From Deltaproteobacteria bacterium HGW-Deltaproteobacteria-19 (GTDB lineage Bacteria > Desulfobacterota > Syntrophia > Syntrophales > PHBD01), in assembly GCA_002841865.1 (NCBI GenBank), contig PHBD01000006.1, forward strand, positions 125,504 through 189,503: DNA of 64,000 nucleotides, given 5' to 3'. A program made the position numbers and the translations under genes. Under the pieces are notes generated by a model. That model was given only the letters and a program-made list of their open reading frames with translations. It made no database searches and was not told the DNA's origin. Position 1 is the first letter of the stretch; each line of letters opens with the position of its first letter. Below, one piece after another: positions 17,825 to 27,551 of this stretch.

Positions 17825-19225
17825 TCAGTTCTCTTTCCGGTATCCCAGGGCGGTGAGCGACCAGGGCGACAGGACCCGGTCGATCATCTCTTTTCCCAGT
17901 TTTTCCTCCAGGAAGGCCCGCATCGTCCGGCTCTCCGAAAGGCCCTGCCTCTCCAGTTCACGGTATTCCCGGATCAGCTCCGTGGCGCGCTCGTAGCCCA
18001 GGTGGGGCACCAGGGCCGTCACCAGCATGGGGCTCCGGTCGAAGGCCCTCCGGCAGGCCTCTTCATCCGCTTCAATGCCCCGGACGTGCTCCGCCAGGAG
18101 CGCATCGGCCCGCGCCAGGAGGTCCAGCGACTCCAGGAAGGCGTCCGCCGCCAGGGGCAGGAATTCACTGATCTGGCCGGTGCCTCGGCTCAGGGCGTCG
18201 GAGACGATCGCGTCGTTGGCGAAGACCTTGAGACCGACCTGGATCGCCGCCTCCGCCAGGACGGGGTTCACCTTGCCCGGCATGATGGACGAGCCCGCCT
18301 GGAGGTCCGGCAGGCGGATCTCTCCGAGAAGGTTCAGGAGGCGCAGGTCTCCGGCGATCTTGACGAGGTTGGCCGCGTGGGCCTTGAGGACGCCCGACAC
18401 CTCCACGAAGGCGTCCGCGAAGGCCGTCTCGCCCGTCAGGTTCTCTCCCCGGGAGAGGCCCTGTCCCGTCGTCTCGCGGAGCTTCTCGATGACCAGGAAG
18501 ATATAGTCCCGTGGGGCCGCGAGCCCCGTGCCCACGGCGGTTCCGCCGAGATTGACCACCCGTAGCCGCTCTTCCCCCTTGAAGGTGCGCCAGCGGTCCC
18601 GGGAAAGCGCCTCGGCGAAAGCGGCGAACTCCGCCCCCAGCGTCATGGGAACCGCCTCCTGCAGCTCCGTTCGTCCGACCTTTACGATGGCGCCGAAGGC
18701 CTTTTCCTTCTCCTGGAAGGCCCCCTGGAGGTCCGCCGCGGCCCGGCTCAGGCTCCGCAGGCCGAAGATCCCGGCAACCTTCACGGCCGTGGGGTAGGTG
18801 TCGTTCGTGGACTGGTGGAGATTGACGTGCTCCAGGGGGTGGACAAGGGCGTAGTCGCCCTTCCGGCCCCCCAGGATCTCGATGGCCCGGTTGGCCAGGA
18901 CCTCGTTGACGTTCATGTTCGTGGACGTCCCCGCCCCGCCCTGGAGGGCGTCCACGGGGAACTGGCCGGCAAGCCCGCCCGCCGCGACCTCGTCGCACGC
19001 CTGCTCGATGGCCCGGGCCCTCTCCGCATCCAGGTAACCCAGTTCGGCATTGGCCAGGCAGCAGGCCTTCTTGACCAGGGCGCAGGCCCGGATCAGCCCG
19101 GCGTTGACGCTCCTCCCGGAGAGGGGAAAGTTGCGGACCGCCCGGAGGGTGTGGATTCCCCAGTATGCGTCCGCCGGAATCTCCAGATCGCCGAGAAGGT
19201 CTTTTTCGGTGCGTGTCGGGGTCAT
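17825..19225 (-). CDS. aspA: Aspartate ammonia-lyase
   Basis: 466 residues. It converts aspartate to fumarate and ammonia. The superfamily signature GSSIMPGKVNP (near residue 310) is intact, with STNDTYPTAVK and GGAGTSTNMNVNEV upstream, matching aspartase rather than fumarase C. It sits directly before hydF with a 2-base gap. aspA beside hyd maturation genes also occurs in other anaerobes, to my recollection. A plausible link is ammonia supply for the nitrogen of the azadithiolate bridge of the H-cluster, but that is inference. A promoter is visible at 19334-19362. Confidence 0.93.
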   Translation of the reverse strand: MTPTRTEKDLLGDLEIPADAYWGIHTLRAVRNFPLSGRSVNAGLIRACALVKKACCLANAELGYLDAERARAIEQACDEVAAGGLAGQFPVDALQGGAGTSTNMNVNEVLANRAIEILGGRKGDYALVHPLEHVNLHQSTNDTYPTAVKVAGIFGLRSLSRAAADLQGAFQEKEKAFGAIVKVGRTELQEAVPMTLGAEFAAFAEALSRDRWRTFKGEERLRVVNLGGTAVGTGLAAPRDYIFLVIEKLRETTGQGLSRGENLTGETAFADAFVEVSGVLKAHAANLVKIAGDLRLLNLLGEIRLPDLQAGSSIMPGKVNPVLAEAAIQVGLKVFANDAIVSDALSRGTGQISEFLPLAADAFLESLDLLARADALLAEHVRGIEADEEACRRAFDRSPMLVTALVPHLGYERATELIREYRELERQGLSESRTMRAFLEEKLGKEMIDRVLSPWSLTALGYRKEN

Positions 19226-19333
19226 CGGGTGTCCTCAAACGGGACGGCGTTCGTCTACGCTTTGCGTCTCCGCCGCCGGCGTCATCTCGTGCAGACTGGC
19301 GAAGTCCGCTGCAGGGTCATGGGTCGCCCGTCG

Positions 19334-19362
19334 TTTATATACGAGCGCCCCGCCGCTGTCGA
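19334..19362 (-). promoter_or_regulatory. Sigma-70 promoter of the aspA-hydF operon
   Basis: On the minus strand TCGACA (complement of 19357-19362), 17 bases, then TATAAA (complement of 19334-19339). It would give a leader of about 100 bases before aspA. Confidence 0.6.
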
Positions 19363-19429
19363 GGGGGGAATCGACCCGGAATGATGAACGGAATCGGTGC
19401 AGGAGCCGAAGGATGCTGCAGCCGCAGAC

Positions 19430-21460
19430 CTACCGGTAGATCGGCACGCGCATCCGCTCGATCTTCATCTGCTGCTGGGCGCCGAAGACGTCCGGGCTGC
19501 CGGGCGTGCCGGAGATCCGGTCCCGGTAGCGGGAGATCTTGACGGCGAAGCATGGGTCGGCGCGGAAGGTCCCCATGATGCGGTCTTCCGGCACGCCGAG
19601 CGTTTTCGCGATCTCCCCCTTCGTGAAGGCGTTCGACCGGAGGGCCTGCCGGTACTCTTCCTCCGATTTGAAAAAGACGTCGTAGGTGATCGTGTTGATC
19701 CCCGCATCCTTTGAGCGCAGGACCTGGATCATGTCGAGGAGCGGCCGGGATTCGACGGGCTCTCCCGAATGCGCCACCGGCTCGATGGCGTCCACGCTGC
19801 GGTCGTCCAGGCTGCCGGGATAGTCCGTGAGGCCGATCGGCGAGTACGCGGGCCGCATCTCCCGGACCGGGCTCCAGTCCCGGCCGTTTGCTTCGTACAG
19901 ACGGATTGGGAACAGGTGCTCCCGGATCGCCTCCTCATTGTTCCAGAGGTGAAAGACGCTCCAGGCATAGCTGTCGGCTCCTTCCAGGCGGAGGAAGGAC
20001 GGACGGCCCGGATCGAGGTATGCCTCCGCCTGCTTCAGGTCCTCTTCGTGCCGCCTTGCGGCCTCTTCGGCGGTCTCCGCAACGGTCTCCAGGAACAGCA
20101 GCGGATGCTCCGGGCCGGCGATGATGAAATCGACGGTGCATCCGGCATAGATGTCCGGGTACTCCTCCTGGGCGAGGGCCAGGATCTTCCGGAAAATGTC
20201 TTCCCTCTGCTCGATGAAGCGCGGCTCCCTCGTTCCGGCCAGAACAAGGGCGGTGCATGCGCCATCCGCTTCCCGGAAGACAACCTCGCTGGGCGACATG
20301 GGGAACGCCAGATTGCCCGCCGTCGTGATGCGGCCGGGATACCCGAAGTGCAGCATGAAGCCCTTCAGGACCGTGGAAAGCGCCTCGACGCCATCCCTGT
20401 CGGTTCCGCTGACCTTGAGCAGGATGCCGATCTCCTGTTCTCCCGGGAGGAGGCGGCTTCGCTCCACGGCGTTGAGGCCGTAGACAAGGTGGCGGTCGAG
20501 AAAGGGATCGCTGGAGAGGGCGGCTTCTCCTTTCAGGGGCAGGAAAGAGACCAGCCGCTTCCCGATTTCCCGGCTGCCCTCGATTTTCACGGTCAGCGGG
20601 CTGTGTGCGAAGGCGGCGTTCCGGATCCCGGCGGTCCGGTCGCTGTCGTTGAAATACTCCGTCCGCTGCATGACCAGGACGCCCTCGGGGTAATACTGCA
20701 GGCAGGGGTGGCTCTCCTCGTACAGCGCGTGGGCGGCGACGGAATAGACCGTGGCCTTCCGCTCGGGGTTCGGGGGGATGAAGACGACGCTCCCGTCATC
20801 CCGGAACTCCGCGATCAGGTAGTCGCTGGCCGAGCCGGGATCGCAGGCGATGGCGCCACATTCCAGGATGTGGGCCGCCTGGAAGGCCAGGCCCGGGTCG
20901 ATCCCGCGCCGGACAGGGTCCGCGGCGAAGATGGACACGTCGCAGGAGCGTCCGCAGAGAACGATCTGCGCCCCCGCGTCGAGGGCGGTGATGTACGGGG
21001 CGATGCCCATCTGGGCGACCAGCCGGCTGTTCCGGACGTCGTCTTCGGCCAGCGCCGGCATGGACCCCAGGGGCCGCAGCTCGTCGATGCGGCCGATCAG
21101 CAGCCCGTTGTCCACGTGCCCGTCCACGACGGCCACCCGGAGGCCCCTCGCGTTCTCCTCCTCGAAGATCTCCCGGATGAGCTCCAGCATGAAGGCCAGG
21201 TGGGGCTCGTCGCCGGCGAGGCCGAGGCTGCCGATGAGGAGCGGACAGTTCATCCGGAGGGCTGCCCGGAGGAGCAGGGTGAAGTCCCGCTTCAGGGAGG
21301 CCGGCTTCATGTAGGATTTCCCCGTCCCCAGGTAATAGGGGCCCGGGTCCATGGAGCCCGCGTCGGCCCCGATGAGATCGATCTTCATCTTCATGGCTTC
21401 TTCCCAGGAGGATTCGGGGCAGCTGTAGCCCAACTTGGATGCCAGGATGCGGTAGCTCAT
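19430..21460 (-). CDS. AtuA-family (DUF1446) protein fused to DUF4387
   Basis: 676 residues, cytoplasmic. Residues 1-460 match the acyclic-terpene-utilisation AtuA/DUF1446 family: GADAGSMDPGPYYLG, GSLGLAGDEPHL, VVDGHVDNGLL and IVLCGRSCDVSIFAADP. The last about 105 residues (VLRSKDAGINTITYDVFF...RADPCFAVKISRYR) match DUF4387, which elsewhere is a separate small gene beside an AtuA gene. AGGAG precedes the ATG. AtuA proteins occur in pathways for isoprenoid or other branched carboxylic acids, but the reaction is not established. No CoA-transferase or carboxylase gene lies next to it, so the substrate is open. Confidence 0.8.
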   Translation of the reverse strand: MSYRILASKLGYSCPESSWEEAMKMKIDLIGADAGSMDPGPYYLGTGKSYMKPASLKRDFTLLLRAALRMNCPLLIGSLGLAGDEPHLAFMLELIREIFEEENARGLRVAVVDGHVDNGLLIGRIDELRPLGSMPALAEDDVRNSRLVAQMGIAPYITALDAGAQIVLCGRSCDVSIFAADPVRRGIDPGLAFQAAHILECGAIACDPGSASDYLIAEFRDDGSVVFIPPNPERKATVYSVAAHALYEESHPCLQYYPEGVLVMQRTEYFNDSDRTAGIRNAAFAHSPLTVKIEGSREIGKRLVSFLPLKGEAALSSDPFLDRHLVYGLNAVERSRLLPGEQEIGILLKVSGTDRDGVEALSTVLKGFMLHFGYPGRITTAGNLAFPMSPSEVVFREADGACTALVLAGTREPRFIEQREDIFRKILALAQEEYPDIYAGCTVDFIIAGPEHPLLFLETVAETAEEAARRHEEDLKQAEAYLDPGRPSFLRLEGADSYAWSVFHLWNNEEAIREHLFPIRLYEANGRDWSPVREMRPAYSPIGLTDYPGSLDDRSVDAIEPVAHSGEPVESRPLLDMIQVLRSKDAGINTITYDVFFKSEEEYRQALRSNAFTKGEIAKTLGVPEDRIMGTFRADPCFAVKISRYRDRISGTPGSPDVFGAQQQMKIERMRVPIYR

Positions 21461-21680
21461 GATGTCTCCTTTCGTTTCCCGGTGGCTTGGGTGGATTCAC
21501 CGTCTATTTTGTCCGAAGGTCCGGCGGGCGGCTGAAAACGGGTCGCCGCTCTTTTTCGAAACGCGGCATGAAGGTCAGGGATCACGATATAGGACCGTTT
21601 GGCGGATTGCGCAACGGGTTTGCGTTCGGGTGTCTCGATGCGCGAGTGGTGTGAAGGAAGCGACCACCGCCCCGAAGACA

Positions 21681-22664
21681 TCAGGCATCCCCGTAGCCCA
21701 TCGGATGGGCCTGCCGCCAGAGCCAGGCGCTCTCGATGATGTCCTCCAGGGCGGGGCGCTTCGGCTCCCAGCCCAGCTCCCTGCGGATTCTTTCGCTCCC
21801 GGCCACGAGGATTGCGGGGTCGCCCGGGCGGCGGGGTTCCTCCACAACGGGGACGGGGTGGCCCGTCACGAGGCGGGCGGCCTCGATGACCTGCCGGACG
21901 GAATATCCCTGGCCGTTGCCCAGGTTGTAGCGCAGTGAGCGCCTGCTTTCCAGGGTCTCCAGGGCCAGGAGGTGTGCGGTGGCCAGATCCTCGACATGGA
22001 TGTAGTCCCGGATGCAGGTTCCGTCCGGAGTCGGATAGTCCGTCCCGAAGACCTTGATGTGGGGACGCTTTTCCAGGGCCGTGTCCAGCACCAGAGGGAT
22101 CAGGTGGGTCTCGGGGTGATGGTCTTCCCCAAGGCGGTCGGAACAGCCGGCGGCATTGAAGTAGCGAAGGGCGGCATAGCTCAGCCCCCGGTGACGGTTC
22201 AGCCAGTCCAGGGTCTGCTCCACCATGAGCTTGGCCTGGCCGTAGGCGTTGGTCGGCCGTTGGGGATGGGCTTCATCGATGGGAATGTATTGCGGCTCGC
22301 CATAGGTGGCGGCGGTGGAGCTGAAGACGAATTTCCCGATCCCCGCCCGGAGCATCGCCTCCAGGAGGATCATGGTCCGGGCCGTGTTGTTGACAAAAAA
22401 TCTCTCCGGGAAGGCCATGGATTCGCCGGCCTCGATATAGGCCGCGAAATGCATCACCGCATCCACCCACCCCTCGCCGAAGATCCGTGACAGAAGGGCT
22501 GCGTCGCCGCAGTCTCCCCGGACGAAGGCCGCCTCGGGGTTTACTGCGATCCGGTGGCCCTTCTCAAGAGTGTCCAGAACGGTGACCCGGTGCCCTCCCC
22601 GGATCAGCAGGTCGACGACATGGCTCCCGATGAATCCGGCTCCGCCGGTGACGAGAATGTGCAT
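21681..22664 (-). CDS. galE: UDP-glucose 4-epimerase
   Basis: 327 residues, a short-chain dehydrogenase-type enzyme that interconverts UDP-galactose and UDP-glucose with bound [18 protein letters not shown] is the dinucleotide site at residues 7-21; STAATYGEP and [10 protein letters not shown] supply the catalytic Ser/Tyr/Lys. GGGAGA precedes the ATG at 22664. The start lies inside the 3' end of galT (61-base overlap). It is the last gene of the galactose operon. Confidence 0.95.
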   Translation of the reverse strand: MHILVTGGAGFIGSHVVDLLIRGGHRVTVLDTLEKGHRIAVNPEAAFVRGDCGDAALLSRIFGEGWVDAVMHFAAYIEAGESMAFPERFFVNNTARTMILLEAMLRAGIGKFVFSSTAATYGEPQYIPIDEAHPQRPTNAYGQAKLMVEQTLDWLNRHRGLSYAALRYFNAAGCSDRLGEDHHPETHLIPLVLDTALEKRPHIKVFGTDYPTPDGTCIRDYIHVEDLATAHLLALETLESRRSLRYNLGNGQGYSVRQVIEAARLVTGHPVPVVEEPRRPGDPAILVAGSERIRRELGWEPKRPALEDIIESAWLWRQAHPMGYGDA

Positions 22665-23722
22665 TCGGATCTCCCGGTGTAATCCTGCCGCTGCTTATAG
22701 TGAACCTCGGAGCATTCCCGAAGCCTGGCCGCAGCCTGCTCCGCCGTCATGTCGCGCCCGGGCATGCCGAGCATTTCAAAGCCCACCATGAATTTCCGAA
22801 CCGTGGCGCTCCTCATGAGAGGTGGATAGAAATGAAGGTGGAGCACCCATTCGGGGTGTTCCTCGCCGTCGAAAGGCGCCTGGTGAAAACCCATGCTGTA
22901 GGGGAAGCTGATTTCGAAAAGGTTGTCGTAGCGGGTGGTCAGGCGCTTGAGGAGATCCGCCAGGGCCAGCCGTTCCGCCGCCTCCAGTTCCGGCAGGCGA
23001 GACACGGAGCGGCGGGGGATGAGCAGCGTCTCGAAGGGCCAAAGCGCCCAGAAGGGCACCAGGGCCGTCCAGTGCTCGTTTCCCGCCACGAGGCGCACGC
23101 CGGCGGTCTTTTCCTGGATCAGCACGTCCAGCAGCAGGGGACGGCCGTGCGTCTGAAAATAATCTTGCTGGCTGAACAACTCCTTGGCGGGTTCCGTGGG
23201 AATGTGCTCCGTGGCCCAGATCTGGCTGTGGGGATGGGGATTGGAACAACCCATGATTTCGCCCTTGTTCTCGAAGATCTGGACGTAACGGATGTACTCC
23301 CGCGCGCCCAGGGCGGTGGATTCCCCGGACCAGGCGGCGATGACGGAGTCGATTTCCGCGACGCCGAGTTCCGGCAGGCTGAGATCGTGGCGGGGGGAAA
23401 AACACACGACCCGGCAGACTCCCCCTTCCGCCTCCGCCGACAGCAGGCCGTATTCGTACCGTTCGGGCCTTCGGTGCAGCCTGGGCAGAAGGGCCGCAAA
23501 GTCGTTGTCGAAGGCGAAGGTCCCTTCGTAGGGCGGATTCATGAGGCCTCCCGCCCGGGAGTTGCCGGGGCAGAGATAGCAATCCGGATCGTAGGCCGGG
23601 CGGCCGGCCTCGGGAGTTCGCTCCCGGAGTCCCTGCCAGGGGCGCTGATTGCGATTGGGACTCACCAGGACGTATTCGCCGGTCAGGACGTTGAATCGGC
23701 GATGGGAACGGTCAGAGAACAT
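22604..23722 (-). CDS. galT: Galactose-1-phosphate uridylyltransferase
   Basis: 372 residues. It transfers UMP from UDP-glucose to galactose 1-phosphate. The active-site motif is [10 protein letters not shown], with the nucleophilic His at its second HxH position; RNQRPWQG and [10 protein letters not shown] (zinc site) lie earlier. GGAGGAAAC precedes the ATG, which overlaps the galK stop in TGATG. The usual C-terminus ([10 protein letters not shown]) is followed by about 28 extra residues of unlike composition read from the start of galE, which looks like loss of the original stop codon. Confidence 0.94.
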   Translation of the reverse strand: MFSDRSHRRFNVLTGEYVLVSPNRNQRPWQGLRERTPEAGRPAYDPDCYLCPGNSRAGGLMNPPYEGTFAFDNDFAALLPRLHRRPERYEYGLLSAEAEGGVCRVVCFSPRHDLSLPELGVAEIDSVIAAWSGESTALGAREYIRYVQIFENKGEIMGCSNPHPHSQIWATEHIPTEPAKELFSQQDYFQTHGRPLLLDVLIQEKTAGVRLVAGNEHWTALVPFWALWPFETLLIPRRSVSRLPELEAAERLALADLLKRLTTRYDNLFEISFPYSMGFHQAPFDGEEHPEWVLHLHFYPPLMRSATVRKFMVGFEMLGMPGRDMTAEQAAARLRECSEVHYKQRQDYTGRSECTFSSPAEPDSSGAMSSTC

Positions 23723-24936
23723 CAGGTTTCCTCCGTTGTGCCGTCGTCAATGCAGCAGATGTGCATGACGGGAGATTTTCCCAGGCGGTCGCGAAAAACG
23801 GCCGCCATGGTCTCCCGGAAACGGTCCAGGGCGGTTTCTTCCACCAGGTTGATCGTGCAGCCGCCGAAACCGCCGCCCATCATGCGGCTCCCCAGGACGC
23901 CGGGCACATCCATGGCTGCCTCTGCCAGGATGTCGAGTTCCGGGCAGGATACCTCGTAGTCATCCCGCAGCCCTGCATGGGTGGCGTTCATGAGGGCCCC
24001 GACGGTTTTCAGGTCGTCCCTTTGCAAAGCCTCGCAGGCCTCGAGTACACGACGGTTCTCCCCCACGACGTAGCGGCACCGGCGGTATAAAAGATGATCC
24101 ATGCGATCCAGGTGATCACGGACTGCCTCCACCATGTCCGGAGTGGCGTCCCGGAGGCTCCATACTTCCGGATATGCTTCGGCCAGCACGGTCACACCCA
24201 CCTCGCACTCTGCATGGCGCACGTTGTACTCACTGTTCCAGAGGCTTCGCTGTACCTGCGAATCGCAGAGCACAATCCGTATGTCCGGCCGCGTGAATGG
24301 CACATGTTCGAAGTCGTGGGTCCGGCAGTCCAGGCGGATCAGGTGATCCTTCCTGCCGAGCAGGGCGGCGAACGGATCCATGATTCCGCAGTCCACGCCC
24401 ACAAATCGGTTTTCCGCCCGCTGGCAGAGACCGGCCAGGGCCACGGGATCCATACGCAAACCGAAAAGGGTGTTGAGGGCGAAGGCAAGGCCGCATTCAA
24501 GGGCGGCGGAGGAGGACATTCCACTGGCGATGGGGATGTCTCCCCCGAAGGTGCAGTCCACTCCGGGGACTGCATTTTTACCTTCTGCGGCCAGCTGGGC
24601 GTAGATTCCCAGCAGGTAATTGGCCCATCGGGTCTCGGACCGGGAGAGTTTGTCCAGGTTTACGATCAGGGAGTCATTCAGGTCCACGCTGCAGAAACGG
24701 CAGAAGCGGTCCCGGCGGGGGCTCACGGCAAACCAGATGGCCCGGTCCACAGCGCCGGGGAGCGCGAAGCCCAGGTTATAGTCCGTATGCTCACCGATGA
24801 GGTTCACGCGGCCGGGGCTGCGAACCACAAGGGACGGTTCGCCGAAGTGGCGGCGGAAGGCCTCGCGAATTCGCCCGGGTTGATCCCCGGCGGCCATGGA
24901 TGGGTGATTCCAGGGAGAGTGGGCCTGAAGCTCCAT
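23722..24936 (-). CDS. galK: Galactokinase
   Basis: 404 residues, GHMP kinase family. It phosphorylates galactose at C1. [17 protein letters not shown] near residue 40 is the galactokinase signature, [17 protein letters not shown] the ATP-binding motif 2, and [14 protein letters not shown] motif 3. I chose the ATG at 24936, which overlaps the araH stop as TGATG; a GTG one codon earlier is possible. The overlap ties sugar uptake and phosphorylation into one transcript. Confidence 0.95.
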   Translation of the reverse strand: MELQAHSPWNHPSMAAGDQPGRIREAFRRHFGEPSLVVRSPGRVNLIGEHTDYNLGFALPGAVDRAIWFAVSPRRDRFCRFCSVDLNDSLIVNLDKLSRSETRWANYLLGIYAQLAAEGKNAVPGVDCTFGGDIPIASGMSSSAALECGLAFALNTLFGLRMDPVALAGLCQRAENRFVGVDCGIMDPFAALLGRKDHLIRLDCRTHDFEHVPFTRPDIRIVLCDSQVQRSLWNSEYNVRHAECEVGVTVLAEAYPEVWSLRDATPDMVEAVRDHLDRMDHLLYRRCRYVVGENRRVLEACEALQRDDLKTVGALMNATHAGLRDDYEVSCPELDILAEAAMDVPGVLGSRMMGGGFGGCTINLVEETALDRFRETMAAVFRDRLGKSPVMHICCIDDGTTEET

Positions 24937-25955
24937 CACCGCATCACCGCCGACTGATTGCGTTGCTTGAACTGATCCAGAAGGACGGCGATGATCAGGA
25001 TGGCGCCCCGGACGACATATTGGTAAAAGGTCTCTACGTTCAAGAGATTGAGAACGTTCTGGACCGTTCCCATGATCAGGACGCCTGCCAGAAGGCCTTC
25101 GATGGTGGCGATGCCGCCCAGAAGGGAAACGCCTCCTAGAACGCAGGCCGCGATCACGTCCAGCTCCAGCCCCAGGCCGACGTTGGGCTGTCCGCTCGTC
25201 ATGCGGGACGACAGGATGACTCCGGCGATTCCGCAGACGAACCCCTGCAGGGTGAACGCCGTGTTTTTCATCAGGGAGACGTTGATTCCCGCCAGGCGGG
25301 ACGCTTCCTTGTTGCCGCCGATGGCCAGGATGTTCTTCCCGTAGGACGTGCTGTTCAGCAGGATTCCGAACACGATGAAAATCAGGATGGTGATCCAGAT
25401 GGGGTTTGGAATCCCGAAAACCGACTCGTTGCCCAGGGCAAAGAATTCCGGGATGGTGATGCCGATTGCGATGCCGTCGGAAACGATCATGGCTCCGCCC
25501 CGGACGATCTGCATGGTCGCCAGGGTGCAGATCAGGGGGTTCAGGTTGAAGACGGCGATCAATGTACCGTTCAGCAGGCCCACGGCCCCCCCGCCGATCA
25601 CTCCCGCCAGGGCGCCGATATAGACGTCGCCGGTCTGGTTGATGACCGTGGCGGCGATGATGCCGGAAAACGCAACAATGGAGCCGACGGAGAGATCCAG
25701 GTCACCGGAGGCGAGAATGAACATCATGGTGCAGGCGATCATGCCGATCGTCGTGATGGAAAGGGCCAGGCCGATCATGTTGCGCAGCGTGAAAAAGTAA
25801 GGCACGAACACCGAGCACGCGATGAACATGACGACATAGACCACCACCATTCCGGAATTCGCCCAGATGTTCTGCAGAAACCGGTTGATCCGCAACTTCT
25901 TCAAATCCCATGCGGCCGCCGCTGATTCCGCCTGTTGTTCAACGATTCTGTTCAT
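24936..25955 (-). CDS. araH: Sugar ABC transporter permease, AraH-type
   Basis: 339 residues, about 8-10 membrane spans. It forms the inner-membrane channel of a monosaccharide importer. LASGDLDLSVGSIVAFSG is the conserved BPD_transp_2 motif, and CVLGGVSLLGG is the coupling region near the C-terminus. Segments such as LATMQIVRGGAMIVSDG and GGNKEASRLAGI match E. coli AraH closely as I remember it, more than MglC. It follows araG after 17 bases and overlaps galK. Confidence 0.9.
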   Translation of the reverse strand: MNRIVEQQAESAAAAWDLKKLRINRFLQNIWANSGMVVVYVVMFIACSVFVPYFFTLRNMIGLALSITTIGMIACTMMFILASGDLDLSVGSIVAFSGIIAATVINQTGDVYIGALAGVIGGGAVGLLNGTLIAVFNLNPLICTLATMQIVRGGAMIVSDGIAIGITIPEFFALGNESVFGIPNPIWITILIFIVFGILLNSTSYGKNILAIGGNKEASRLAGINVSLMKNTAFTLQGFVCGIAGVILSSRMTSGQPNVGLGLELDVIAACVLGGVSLLGGIATIEGLLAGVLIMGTVQNVLNLLNVETFYQYVVRGAILIIAVLLDQFKQRNQSAVMR

Positions 25956-25972
25956 AAAGCGAATAACCTCGA

Positions 25973-27475
25973 TTATCCTTTGGGTAATGCCATCGAAAGA
26001 AGGGTCTCCTCGCTGACGTCTTTCCGGTCCACTTCACCGACGATGGTGCCGCCGCACATGACCACGACCCGGTCGGCGACGCTCATCACTTCCGGCAGGC
26101 TGCTGGATGCAAAAATGACGGTTTTCCCTTCTTCCGCCAGTCCATACATGATCTGGTAAATCTCGTACTTCGATCCGACGTCGATGCCGCGGGTCGGCTC
26201 GTCCAGCAGAAAGACGTCGACTTTTTCGCTGAGCCACCGCGCCAGGATGGCTTTCTGCTGGTTTCCTCCCGACAGGTTGCCGATGAACTGATCTCTCGAC
26301 GGGGTTCGGATGTGCAGTTTTTCGATGAATCGATCGGCCCCTTCCTGCTCGCATTTTTTATTCAGAAAGAAACCGAGTCTCACAAAGTGCCGCCGGGAAC
26401 TGATGTTGATGTTTTCACTCAGGGACCGGACGGCAATGATTCCCTCGTATTTCCTGTCTTCGGGGCAGAGGCACAGGCCGTGATCGATCGCGGAAAAGGG
26501 GTTTTTTACCGCGACGGGTTTTCCGTCGACGATAATTTCACCGCATCGCTTCTCGATGGCGCCGAAGATGTTCTTCATCAGCTCCGTGCGCCCCGATCCG
26601 CTCAAGCCGAAAAACCCGACAATTTCGCCCCGGGCAGCCGATAATGAAGACTTTTCCCTGATTCCGGGTCCCTGCAGGTCATTCACTTCAAACAGCGGGG
26701 CGCCTTTCTCCCTCGGGCGATAACCGTACATATCCGTGATTTCGCGGCCCACCATCCGCTGAATCAGGATGTTGTCCGTGATCCCTTCCATTGTCTCGAA
26801 CGTCTCGATCTTCCGGCCGTCGCGAAAAACGGTGACGGCGTCGCACAGCAGGAAGATCTCTTCCATCCGGTGCGACACATAGAGAATGGCTTTTCCACGT
26901 GCGCGGAGATCCCGGATGATGCGGAAAAGATGTTCCGTTTCCTTCCTGGAGAGCGAACTGGTCGGCTCGTCAAAGGCGATGATCCAGGCGTCATGAAGGA
27001 GTGCTTTCCCGATCTCGACCATCTGCCTCTGCCCGATGGGGAGGTCTTTCACTTTGGTGTCCGGATCGATGTCCTCCATCAGCTCCCGGATCTGAACCCG
27101 GGCTCGCTCCCGGAGGGCTTGTCTGTCCAAAAAGACGCCTCGCCGGGGCCATTTTCCCAGGAGCATGTTTTCCGCTACCGTCATTTCCGGGACCAGGTTC
27201 AGTTCCTGGTAAATGATGGCAACCCCGGCTTCTATTGCGTCGCGGGTTTTTGAAAAGAGCTTTGTCTCACCATTGATGACGATTTTTCCTTCCGAGGGGG
27301 TGTATGCGCCGCTCAATATCTTCAACAGGGTTGATTTGCCGGCGCCGTTCTCTCCGACCAGGCCGTGTACGGCTCCTTTTGAGGCGCCGAGCGAAACGTT
27401 ATCGAGGGCCTTCACTCCGGGAAAGGTTTTCGTGATATTTTGGAACTCCAGAAAACAGTTCATGGCAGTTTGCAT
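25973..27475 (-). CDS. araG: Sugar ABC transporter ATP-binding protein, AraG-type
   Basis: 500 residues with two ATPase domains, as in the CUT2 sugar importers. The first has GENGAGKSTLLK, IGQRQMVEIGKAL (signature region) and IIAFDEPTSSLS. The second carries a degenerate Walker A (GLSGSGRTELMK) and LSGGNQQKAILARWL with LLDEPTRGIDVG. Phrases such as DIDPDT and YVSHRMEEIF point to AraG. The ATG at 27475 is used; the second ATG at 27463 is also possible, as neither has a clear ribosome site. It energises transport by the AraF/AraH pair. Confidence 0.9.
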   Translation of the reverse strand: MQTAMNCFLEFQNITKTFPGVKALDNVSLGASKGAVHGLVGENGAGKSTLLKILSGAYTPSEGKIVINGETKLFSKTRDAIEAGVAIIYQELNLVPEMTVAENMLLGKWPRRGVFLDRQALRERARVQIRELMEDIDPDTKVKDLPIGQRQMVEIGKALLHDAWIIAFDEPTSSLSRKETEHLFRIIRDLRARGKAILYVSHRMEEIFLLCDAVTVFRDGRKIETFETMEGITDNILIQRMVGREITDMYGYRPREKGAPLFEVNDLQGPGIREKSSLSAARGEIVGFFGLSGSGRTELMKNIFGAIEKRCGEIIVDGKPVAVKNPFSAIDHGLCLCPEDRKYEGIIAVRSLSENINISSRRHFVRLGFFLNKKCEQEGADRFIEKLHIRTPSRDQFIGNLSGGNQQKAILARWLSEKVDVFLLDEPTRGIDVGSKYEIYQIMYGLAEEGKTVIFASSSLPEVMSVADRVVVMCGGTIVGEVDRKDVSEETLLSMALPKG

Positions 27476-27551
27476 CTCGAGGAGAGGACAGAGCCGAAAG
27501 ATCGCGATTCCGTCCCTCGGCCCTGTGCCGTTTTCATGTCTGACCGTTCTT

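Noticed and set aside
19769..21535. 588-codon plus-strand frame over the AtuA gene
   Set aside because: Antisense shadow with repetitive Gly/Arg-rich translation; the minus-strand protein shows AtuA and DUF4387 motifs.
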